A stretch of 64,000 bases of DNA from Reclinomonas americana ATCC 50394 (taxonomy: Eukaryota; Jakobida; Jakobea; Jakobida): the NCBI GenBank assembly GCA_048213135.1, contig PS015009.1:1240001-1304000 (forward strand). Direction: 5' to 3'. The stretch's first letter is position 1, and each line of letters opens with the position of its first letter. Positions 15,701-22,782 of this stretch are shown piece by piece. The position numbers and the translations under genes are program-made. The notes beneath the pieces were generated by a model. That model was not told the DNA's origin. It ran no database searches and saw nothing but the letters and a program-made list of their open reading frames with translations.

Positions 15701-18611
15701 CCGCTCCGGCGTAACAGTGTTGCGGCGGATTGGCCGATGTATTTACCGGTGAGCCATCACCAAAGTTCCAGCTGTAAGTAACATACGAAGGATTGGTGGT
15801 GATAACAGTAGAGATGTTATTTACTGTTAAGCAACCATTACAACCCAGCGTATAAGTAAAGGCCGCTTGTATGGGTACGGTTACAATAGTGGTGGCACAA
15901 TTGCCGGTACAGCTGGTAGGATTGGGTGAAGGAGCGCCTACACAATACTTAACACAGTATACACCCGCGCCGGGGAATGTATGCGGCATGGGAACACCAT
16001 TCGTTCCGGGAACAACCGGGGAACCATCGCCAAAATCCCAGGTAATAGGCCTTCCGCCGGGGTTTACCGAATTGCCGGTGAACGTGTATTTATCGCAGGC
16101 CTGGCGGGTTACACTGGTGATCGCAGGCTGGTTAACATCGGGGCAGCATATTTTTTCTACCGTGAACGACACAAACTTTTTACAGGTACCATAAGTCACT
16201 TCCACGCAGAAGTTACCCCAGGTAGTCGTTGTATATGCGCTGGTGGTCTGGCCCGCTATGATGTTGCCCGGCACAGGTGTTAATCCTGTATACCATTGGT
16301 AGGTAAAGGTTCCCGCGCCAGGTTTTTTTACTACTACACTCAGGTTCTCATTCACGGCACCACCATTGCAGCGGGGTGTACATTCTTTCACTCCTTCAAT
16401 GAGGAAAGGATCTTCTACATTATAAAAGAAACGTTTGGTACAGGAGCCATTGGTTACATCTACCCAGTATGATCCTGTGGAGGTAATGTTGCTGATGGAA
16501 GTACCTGTTGCACCGGTGCTCCACTGGTAAGTATAACCGGGCAACCCGTTCACGGTTAGTGTAGCACCATTGGGCGGTGTGCAGATGTCGAATTGCTGTG
16601 TAATGGTGGCCGCCGGTTTTTTGGAGATGTGGATATGCATAGTATCCAATCCGCAGTTAGACGTTGCCGTTAGTATGGCTGTCCAGGGGCCATTGCCCGC
16701 CACCTGTCCGTGCCATAAAATAGTAGGCGTTGCGGTTCCCTGCCCGTAGGTTACGGAACCCAGGTTTGATGGGGTGATGGTCCACTGCACATTTTCGCCG
16801 GGTGGCAGGTTACCGCCGGTGAGCGAGTAGCTGTAGCTGTCATCCACACAAACTTTTTGCTGGCCCGCGGCATTGCCGATGGAGGCCTGTGTTACGGTAA
16901 GGCTCCTGGCTGCAGAAGGACAGAAAGGATAGCTGTTGCGCCTGAGTTGTGCGGTAACCGTTCCGGGAAGCGTGTTCCACAGCACATTGACAGAGTTGCC
17001 GGTTACACTGGTCAGACAACCGGGCTGGAAGCAACCGCTTGGTGTTACCGTCCATTCGTAAATATAACCAGAAGGAGCGGGTATGCTCATGGTATAGGTG
17101 TACTGCGATCCGGGGCAGGCTTTGTTGGGCCCGATGATGTTACCGGATACGGCAGAATCAACAACCGTGATCTTGATGTATTGTGTATCGAGGCTGTTGC
17201 AATAAGCATTGGTGGTTTCCCACACTTTTGCAATGTAGGTACCAACCGCTGTAAATACCGGAGTGAACGAACTGCCGCTGCCGGTTGGCGGAACAACTCC
17301 AACAGCAGGCGTTACCTGCCATTGGAAGGTTCCGCTGCCGGGACTTACGGATAGACTGGCCCCGCTACCCTTGCAGATGGTTTGGTTGAAGTAGGCCTGG
17401 AATTTCCCTTTTGGTGTAATGGTTATTTTACCTGAACTGCCACAGCAAATGTGTTTGTTCTCCAGGTTAATGGTGAGTTCGTAAGTGCCGGGGGGCAGCC
17501 CGTTCCAGTTTACCCAAACGGTATTGTTATCGGGCAGCGTACTCAGCGCATTGTCATGGTTGCTGTTGGCGGTAATATTATTGAGGTGCCAGGTATAGAA
17601 AGTGCCCGGCAACGCAGGTAAAGTATAAGAAGTAATGCTGGTGGGGCATGGAAACAGGTTGCCCGCGGGTACCGGGTTTTGTGGTATGATGGGCACCGCT
17701 ACGGCAGTGGTGCATCCGCCCGGACAAACAGCGATCACCTGGCCCTGTACATTACCATTACCCCAAACAATGGTTACCGAAGTGGCGGTTTGGGCTATGA
17801 TGGTGCCGCCAACCGGTGTAAGCCAGGTGGGATTGGCACAGTTCACTGCATGATAGGTAGCCGTGTCTCCCGAACAAACGGTGCTCACACATTCAATGGC
17901 AAAGTTGCCGGGCGTTATGATCACCCGTTTAATAATGGTATCGGCGCAGCAGGTGGTAATAATAGGATGTCCCTGTGAGTCTACTGTTGAAGAAAAACTG
18001 TAAGCCACCAGCATTACAGGGTAAGTGCCCGGTGCTGTGTATATATGCGTGGGGTTGGTGGCGGTGGAATACGTACCATCACCAAAACTCCAGCTGTACA
18101 TCACCGGTCCGGTTGAGGTAGTGGTGTTGGTGAAATAAATGGTGGAACCGGCGCAAACATTATTCGGTGTAAACGTGAAGTTGGCGACAGGTTTGTCTTT
18201 CACATTCACGGTGAGGCATTGGGTAAAGGTATTGCCGCTGCCGTCTGTTACGGTAAGTGTTAGTACATATGTGCCGGTAGAAGGCCAGGTAACATTTACG
18301 GTTGGCGTATTGTTAGGCACGATGCTGATGGGCGATGGTCCTGTAACGGTCCACAGGTAAGTGGCCCAGGTACCAGCCGCGGTATAGCTGTATTTCTGTT
18401 TTACGCAAACAGCAATGCTTTTACAATCGCGGTTATCCTGTCCGGGGGCGCCGCCTGTGGCATCTTTCTGGTTAAGACAGTCGGGCGACGAAGTCAGGAT
18501 GTCTACCTGGTTGCAGGTTTGCGCCTGTACCGTATTGCTGCTGATCAGTGATCCCGCAAAGAGGAAGAAGATGAGCAGACTTTTGAGTATGTGGTAATAA
18601 ATCTTTTGCAT
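12765..18611 (-). CDS. Giant PKD/Ig-like surface protein with Cys-rich modules (surface cluster, second gene)
   Basis: A 1948-residue exported protein with signal peptide (ILKSLLIFFLFAGSLISSN...). At least four canonical PKD domains are visible through their WDFGDG/WNFGDG cores, near residues 177, 862, 952 and 1032. Further PKD- or Ig-like beta domains lie between and after them. Residues about 1402-1770 hold three tandem modules of about 120 residues, each with CDCK/R...W at the start, C...YTLKC, YTV.ASF.C, then G.YTLTLYG.C.GK.CD.CVI near the end. Residues 1770-1948 form a final Cys domain shared with the gene upstream. No type IX sorting domain or gliding-associated C-terminal domain is seen. 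It starts five bases after the upstream stop. Likely an extended adhesin or surface filament; this is inference. Confidence 0.88.
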   Translation of the reverse strand: MQKIYYHILKSLLIFFLFAGSLISSNTVQAQTCNQVDILTSSPDCLNQKDATGGAPGQDNRDCKSIAVCVKQKYSYTAAGTWATYLWTVTGPSPISIVPNNTPTVNVTWPSTGTYVLTLTVTDGSGNTFTQCLTVNVKDKPVANFTFTPNNVCAGSTIYFTNTTTSTGPVMYSWSFGDGTYSTATNPTHIYTAPGTYPVMLVAYSFSSTVDSQGHPIITTCCADTIIKRVIITPGNFAIECVSTVCSGDTATYHAVNCANPTWLTPVGGTIIAQTATSVTIVWGNGNVQGQVIAVCPGGCTTAVAVPIIPQNPVPAGNLFPCPTSITSYTLPALPGTFYTWHLNNITANSNHDNALSTLPDNNTVWVNWNGLPPGTYELTINLENKHICCGSSGKITITPKGKFQAYFNQTICKGSGASLSVSPGSGTFQWQVTPAVGVVPPTGSGSSFTPVFTAVGTYIAKVWETTNAYCNSLDTQYIKITVVDSAVSGNIIGPNKACPGSQYTYTMSIPAPSGYIYEWTVTPSGCFQPGCLTSVTGNSVNVLWNTLPGTVTAQLRRNSYPFCPSAARSLTVTQASIGNAAGQQKVCVDDSYSYSLTGGNLPPGENVQWTITPSNLGSVTYGQGTATPTILWHGQVAGNGPWTAILTATSNCGLDTMHIHISKKPAATITQQFDICTPPNGATLTVNGLPGYTYQWSTGATGTSISNITSTGSYWVDVTNGSCTKRFFYNVEDPFLIEGVKECTPRCNGGAVNENLSVVVKKPGAGTFTYQWYTGLTPVPGNIIAGQTTSAYTTTTWGNFCVEVTYGTCKKFVSFTVEKICCPDVNQPAITSVTRQACDKYTFTGNSVNPGGRPITWDFGDGSPVVPGTNGVPMPHTFPGAGVYCVKYCVGAPSPNPTSCTGNCATTIVTVPIQAAFTYTLGCNGCLTVNNISTVITTNPSYVTYSWNFGDGSPVNTSANPPQHCYAGAGSYPVTLTINYNDGQVSCQSIATMNVVYTPLAINMNTPVCTGQQVVMTSTPGSYVSYAWNFGDGFSAYTASTVHVYNTAGPYTVTLTVVDQLGNTCTATKNITVKQGVSNCQIQPAYLCPGQPATLTAPTGMGYSYVWEQYVGGNWIAPVPNSVTNTLTVTTPGWYHVIITNSNGCTCTSDSVEVKAAPKPKAIINASPSNRLCGPGNVTLSTPSLPNHQYAWYANVIAGAPASTSSAYPVYGLGTTTTYYLILQNEYGCRDTCQLTVFVNPIPNPPAINGGSGPYCAGTPRTLTVTNYASNITWNTGATTTSITVSAAGTYTATYTNPATGCSSSSNFVINARPPVDLFPHYCDSIPCNCRKDTLFAPRPLIGAFAVPYNIQWVYNGNPVGTNGNNPFYTPAPAGSYSIIVTDLATGCKDTSKTYTITLPSCDSCDCKGSKWNEITIKEGDGVNAKANLPVQQNLHCKETYTLKCNQPYTVTASFTCAGKKCPPKITYSLQPPTGAPITGTYPPLTFTPTQNGTYTLTLYGWCDGKICDSCVIYFKVECKDCCKGSYWKESPYWKNDKTGKTGKIDCKSTKPIVIKGEDCKASFTVTGSFVCADQTCPPNVVYTLYNASNVIVAGPSGNSITIPTGLPNGNYYLTIQAYCGTMLCDTCRVPIVVDCKQDGCDCRESHWGDITLSEQTGHGNPTDTQTKNIPGTGTPTPGPGPVGIKLNCDKDYTLKCKTPYTVNASYICFPDNCPGNVQYNFTGPMGTSSGFVPFSFTPTVSGVYTLTLYGFCNGKICDTCVIRFKVDCPVDTACCPYDIKVAPKDPSYTNNGNATQVNNNFIINGLGTANITEVRANVVSYTITDNFNKECMKCVNLPFTWASTASAGNIGAVPGKITMFGGVQVPSFNGTGTGVYQNPREVIWNNGNNFTIPNNTAVSMNFLLPPPPAIDCCELKGRICVKFIFRDDQCKECEVIACFDFVIKKK

Positions 18612-18616
18612 AACAG

Positions 18617-20623
18617 TTAGTTTTTGTGGTCAGGAACAGGGTTTCCTTTCTCACAGCCTTCTTTCTTTTTTTCATAGCACACCAGCTTGTTGCAGGTCGT
18701 GCAATCGGTGAATTCAATTTTATAGCGTATACACCATTTGAACAGCGCGCTGCAGCAGGGCACCATCTGTGGCGTGGTAATATTGATGCCCAGGCTGGTT
18801 TGCGGGCCGTTCCACTGCTGGCTGTTGGTGCCGTTGGTGAAGTGTCCGTAAGTGGCGGCATCTTTATTACAGGGAATACAGAGGTCATTTTCCGGTGTCA
18901 TTTCAAAATATACCAGTTCGGCTTTTATACTTTTTACGGTCTTCGCCGGGTTGGTGGTTACCGTAATGTTCTGGTTAAATGAAATGGTATTATTGGCAAT
19001 GGTAACGGGCGATGGTGACGGCGCATTGAGTGTAAAATGTTTTTCATCGCAGGCATCGCATTTGCATGGCGGCAGGTCGATGTCTATCTCTGCGCCGGGC
19101 TGGCAAACAATGGGGCCTGGATCTTTATCATCGCCCTGCAAACCTACCTTGATGGTATTTTGTCCTACAGGCACCGTTACATCTATACAATAATTAACCG
19201 ATGTGGTTGGGCCGGTATTCTGTACCTGCAATGCCGGTGTAACATTGGTTACGGTATAGGTTGGTGAATAGGAAGGATGATAAGCCTGGAAACCGCTACC
19301 GGGGTTGGCATAGGTGAGCTGGTAAATGGGACTCGTATACGTAGCGGTAAGACATATTTTGTATTTGTTGAAGCCGTCGGCGCCGGGCAGGCATTCCACT
19401 GAAACCAGTTTGAGCGAAAGGTTCACGTCACAGTTGTTAGCGGAGAACAACGTGGGTTCACTTTTGCCTTCATTGCTGCCAACAGGTTTGCCTTCGCGGG
19501 TAACCGCTTGTACCTGCCAGATGAAGTCGCAGAGGTAAGGTGGTTTGCAGGGGCCGGTGAGTATGCCATTGAACGTGGTTTCTGTCAGGTCGGTCACTTC
19601 TTTCTGCACCAGTGGTTTATTGGATTGCATGGCCTGCACACCATTCTGGCCCTGCATCAGCTGCCATACTTTTATGCGGTAAGTAACAGGTTCTGATGGT
19701 TTAGGATTTACGGGTGTCCAACGGAAAGTAGTAACACGGGTGAGGTCGCCCAGGTTCAGTACTTTATTGTTATCGGGATAAACATTTCGCGGCGGCGCTG
19801 TTTCCGATCCTGCTTTCACTTTAAAGGTCCAGGGTTCGCTGTTGCCATTATTGCGCCCCATGCCTTTCCCATCCTTATTCAGCGCCTGCACATTCCAGAT
19901 GAAGTCGCAGAGGTAAGGAGGTTTGCAGGGGCCGGTAAGTATATTGGTAACCGTGGCCTGTGTTACCTCACGTATGTCTTTTTCAATAACGGGTGTATTG
20001 GATCGCATGGCTGCGGCGCCGTTCTGGCCCTGCATCAGTTGCCATACCCGCAGGCGATAGGTTACCGGTTCGCGGGGTTTGGGCACCAGCGGTGTCCAGC
20101 GGAAAGTAACGGGGCGCTGCAGGTCGGCTTCGCTGTACTCTTTATCATTCTCGGGGTTGATCAATGTTGGCGGCGCATAGTCCACGTCTTTTGGTGTTTC
20201 CACTGTAAACTCGCGGCACATTTCGTTACTGATGGCCACCTTGTCGATGTTGAAGAACTGTGCGCAGATGGTATAGCTGCCGTCCTTCAGGTCGTTGCAG
20301 TTGCTGATCATACCGGTGAGCTCCTGCGTGGAAAAAGTCCTGGTGGTAAAATTGTCGACCGGTATAGCAGACGACGCGTTGCTTCCGCAAACAACCGATC
20401 CGCCGCTCCTGATCTGTATCACCAGGCGAACGCCTTCGATACGGGCATTGGGTTGTTTCTGCGCCACCAGCAACAGGGCACCGGGGGTGCTGCTCCAGCT
20501 GTCGATTTTGCCCGGCAACTGGTTCTTTACGGTAAAGTTGACAATTTTTATCTGCTGTAGCTGGCCGTTACTGCCCAGGACGAGCAGGAAGAGCAGGCAG
20601 AACAATGAGGCGATCTTCTTCAT
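18617..20623 (-). CDS. Secreted FN3-like module protein with Cys-rich C-terminus (surface cluster, first gene)
   Basis: A 668-residue protein with signal peptide (SLFCLLFLLVLGSNGQ). Residues about 20-150 form a beta-rich domain with paired cysteines, like the N-terminal domain of the protein at 9854-10885. Two FN3-like modules follow, each with TFRWTPxxPKPxEPVTYR (near 176 and 296) and an LTGPCKPPYLCDF loop. Residues about 400-520 form another beta domain. The end (525-668) is a Cys-rich domain with CxxC, CC, C, CxxC and C in the same order as in the giant PKD protein. It leads a run of four same-strand genes with gaps of 5, 120 and 1 bases. Function is unknown. Confidence 0.82.
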   Translation of the reverse strand: MKKIASLFCLLFLLVLGSNGQLQQIKIVNFTVKNQLPGKIDSWSSTPGALLLVAQKQPNARIEGVRLVIQIRSGGSVVCGSNASSAIPVDNFTTRTFSTQELTGMISNCNDLKDGSYTICAQFFNIDKVAISNEMCREFTVETPKDVDYAPPTLINPENDKEYSEADLQRPVTFRWTPLVPKPREPVTYRLRVWQLMQGQNGAAAMRSNTPVIEKDIREVTQATVTNILTGPCKPPYLCDFIWNVQALNKDGKGMGRNNGNSEPWTFKVKAGSETAPPRNVYPDNNKVLNLGDLTRVTTFRWTPVNPKPSEPVTYRIKVWQLMQGQNGVQAMQSNKPLVQKEVTDLTETTFNGILTGPCKPPYLCDFIWQVQAVTREGKPVGSNEGKSEPTLFSANNCDVNLSLKLVSVECLPGADGFNKYKICLTATYTSPIYQLTYANPGSGFQAYHPSYSPTYTVTNVTPALQVQNTGPTTSVNYCIDVTVPVGQNTIKVGLQGDDKDPGPIVCQPGAEIDIDLPPCKCDACDEKHFTLNAPSPSPVTIANNTISFNQNITVTTNPAKTVKSIKAELVYFEMTPENDLCIPCNKDAATYGHFTNGTNSQQWNGPQTSLGINITTPQMVPCCSALFKWCIRYKIEFTDCTTCNKLVCYEKKKEGCEKGNPVPDHKN
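19500..20110 (-). repeat. Internal tandem duplication of the TFRWTP module
   Basis: Within the first gene of the surface cluster, a stretch around 19520-19570 is nearly identical at DNA level to 19900-19950, and both flanking blocks match. This means the module was duplicated rather recently. Confidence 0.7.
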
Positions 20624-20775
20624 AATACTGTTATTTGTATTTGGTACTTCGCTCCGGCACTAAACCCGGCTTCACGATACAAATATGTAATGAAGAAATA
20701 TGCTTTTTTATCGAAATGTATATGTGTGGGGGATGATTGTATAAGCGTGCGGGACAATTACGAATGAGCAATTAC

Positions 20776-20845
20776 GAATTACGAATCAGTATTTAACAAA
20801 ACAGGATGCTATTGTAAAAAGCATCCTGTTGAACATTCGTAATTC
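20776..20845 (-). terminator. Nested inverted repeat, likely terminator of 20850-21941
   Basis: Inner arms AACAGGATGC (20800-20809) and GCATCCTGTT (20821-20830) are perfect complements. Outer arms GAATTACGAAT (20776-20786) and ATTCGTAATTC (20835-20845) are also perfect. It follows the stop of the gene at 20850 and precedes the surface cluster, so it may separate the two transcripts. Confidence 0.7.
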
Positions 20846-20849
20846 ATCA

Positions 20850-21941
20850 TCACCCTTTGGGTTCATTCCACGTAAAGAAGTCCACCTCCATATCGCCGTC
20901 GAAAATGTAGAGTTTGAACGTGTACTCCATCTGGTCGTTTTTGAATACGTTCTTCATCCCGGAGATGAACCACATCATTTTTATTTTGGGGAGCCCGGGT
21001 GCGAATTTTTTATAGTTGGTATACAGCGACCACTGCGCCATCCAGTTCACGGGGCTTTGGCTGATGGGCTTTTTGGCAACGGATGCCAGTATGAAATCGT
21101 CGCCGTAATGTTCTTTCATCGACGCTTTAATAACATCGTACACTTCAAAGAACAGGTTGCGGGCCCGGTTGCTGTCGCCAGCCACTTTAAAGAAGCCTTC
21201 GAAGTACCAGCGGCCATCTTTCTTTATCCTTTTAAGGGCGGTCCTTTCAAAACCCGGCAGTGTTACCTGGCTGGTATAGTATACCTGCCCGATGTAATCG
21301 GTGGAATCCCTGCCGGTCATCTTTTTCAGGGAATTGTAATTGTTGATCACGCTTTCAAATACGTCCCAGTTGAAAGCTGCTTTATCGTTCTCGAGTTTCA
21401 GCAGCCAGCCGGTTTTTATATTGCCCGCCTTTACTGGCTCTGCAGGTGCGGGTTTGGCAACAGGCGTGGATGGGGTATAGCCATCTGCAGGTTTGGAATA
21501 GCAAATGGATACGGCCGTTTTGCCTTCATAAAATATCCTGATCTTCCAGCCGCGGCTGCGGTAGTCCGAAAAATTCATTTTTGTGCTGGTGAGTGTCGGG
21601 CTGCCCAGCTTTGCCGCGAAATCATCCGGGGTCATAGCCCATGTCAGTTGCATGGGCATTGGTTTTTTATAATAGCCATAGCGTTCTGCAGCAGAACCGT
21701 AACGCAACTTGCCGTTCTCCAGCTCAACTTCAGTTATCACATCGTTCTCTCGTGAGATATAAATCGTGAAATTTTGGTCCCAGGCGTCGGTATAAAAAGT
21801 TTCCTGCTGTTTAAGTTGCCGGAATAAAGGATCAGATACCGGTTTACCTACCAGGTCGAGCAACCTGTCGCCCTGTATAGGCTGGGCAAAAGACGTGCTG
21901 TATAAAAGCAGTGCTAAAAGGCTGGTGATGAGGGTCTTCAT
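20850..21941 (-). CDS. Secreted protein of unknown function
   Basis: A 363-residue protein. Start at 21941 gives a signal peptide (MKTLITSLLALLLYSTSFAQ); the upstream in-frame ATG would add 15 residues of leader. The mature part starts with DRLLDLVGKPVSDPLFRQLK, contains short beta segments (FTIYISRENDVITEVELEN), a Pro/Ala linker near residue 165, and a mixed second half. I do not recognise the family. It follows the LytTR regulator by 63 bases on the same strand and precedes the surface cluster, from which a strong hairpin separates it. It may belong to the two-component operon. Confidence 0.72.
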   Translation of the reverse strand: MKTLITSLLALLLYSTSFAQPIQGDRLLDLVGKPVSDPLFRQLKQQETFYTDAWDQNFTIYISRENDVITEVELENGKLRYGSAAERYGYYKKPMPMQLTWAMTPDDFAAKLGSPTLTSTKMNFSDYRSRGWKIRIFYEGKTAVSICYSKPADGYTPSTPVAKPAPAEPVKAGNIKTGWLLKLENDKAAFNWDVFESVINNYNSLKKMTGRDSTDYIGQVYYTSQVTLPGFERTALKRIKKDGRWYFEGFFKVAGDSNRARNLFFEVYDVIKASMKEHYGDDFILASVAKKPISQSPVNWMAQWSLYTNYKKFAPGLPKIKMMWFISGMKNVFKNDQMEYTFKLYIFDGDMEVDFFTWNEPKG

Positions 21942-22004
21942 GATCTTGTTTTCAGCCAAGATACTATCCCTGTTCTCTTTATGCAATACCGTGGAGAGGG
22001 TATT

Positions 22005-22772
22005 CTAGGCTTTGCGCCTGATCCATTTTTCGAACCTGGACAGGAAATCGTCTTTTCTTCTTGACGCCACCGGAAGTTCTTTCCCATTTTCAAGCACCAC
22101 ATCGCCCCCGCTGCCCTTAATGTATTCGCGGATGTAGGAAAGGTTGATGATGTATTTATCGTGTATCCTGGTGAAGTCGGCATCGGGCAGGAGTTTTTCG
22201 TATTCGCCGAGTTGCCGGGAAACCAGTATGCTCTTTCCGTCGTTAAGAAAAAAGTTGGTGTAATTGCCGTTGCTTTCGCAATACATGATGTCGGCCAGTT
22301 TTACGAACACGAGCCCGTTACTGGTAGAGAGCGGTATTTTTTGCGACTGCGTATTTTTTCCCGATGATTCGATGAGGGAGAACAGGTTGCGGTTAAATGC
22401 TTTCTGTTCGATCTTATCCGCAGCGGTATTAACCACGCTGATCAGTTTTTCTGTATTGATGGGTTTGGTGAGGTAACCGATGGCATGGTGCTCAAAGGCT
22501 TCAACGGCATAGTGACTGTAAGCAGTTACAAATATGACCTCAAACTGAACAGGTTCCAGTTGTTTGAGCATCTCGAAACCATTGAGGTGCGGCATTTCAA
22601 TATCCAGGAAAAGCAGTTGCGGCTGCAGCTCCCTTATCATGGTCAATCCTTTCCGGGCGTCGGTTTCCGTAGCCAGTACCTGTACCTGCGGACAATACCC
22701 GGCCAGCATTTTGGTGAGCAGTTGGGCATTCCTGGCCTCATCGTCCAGTATCATACAGCTGATGTTGATCAT
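22005..22772 (-). CDS. LytTR-family response regulator
   Basis: A 255-residue cytoplasmic transcription factor. The receiver (1-120) has the acidic pair (MILDDE), the phosphorylation Asp in LLFLDIEMP, Thr in FVTAYS and Lys in LTKPI, so all active residues are present. The LytTR DNA-binding domain (about 145-250) shows GLVFVKLADIMYCES, NGNYTNF, F.RIHDKYIINLSYI and LPVASRRKDDFL. It sits 10 bases after the LytS-type sensor, its obvious partner. LytTR regulators in this phylum often control surface or polysaccharide genes nearby, so the surface cluster downstream is a candidate target; that is inference. Confidence 0.95.
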   Translation of the reverse strand: MINISCMILDDEARNAQLLTKMLAGYCPQVQVLATETDARKGLTMIRELQPQLLFLDIEMPHLNGFEMLKQLEPVQFEVIFVTAYSHYAVEAFEHHAIGYLTKPINTEKLISVVNTAADKIEQKAFNRNLFSLIESSGKNTQSQKIPLSTSNGLVFVKLADIMYCESNGNYTNFFLNDGKSILVSRQLGEYEKLLPDADFTRIHDKYIINLSYIREYIKGSGGDVVLENGKELPVASRRKDDFLSRFEKWIRRKA

Positions 22773-22782
22773 ATGCCGGTGA

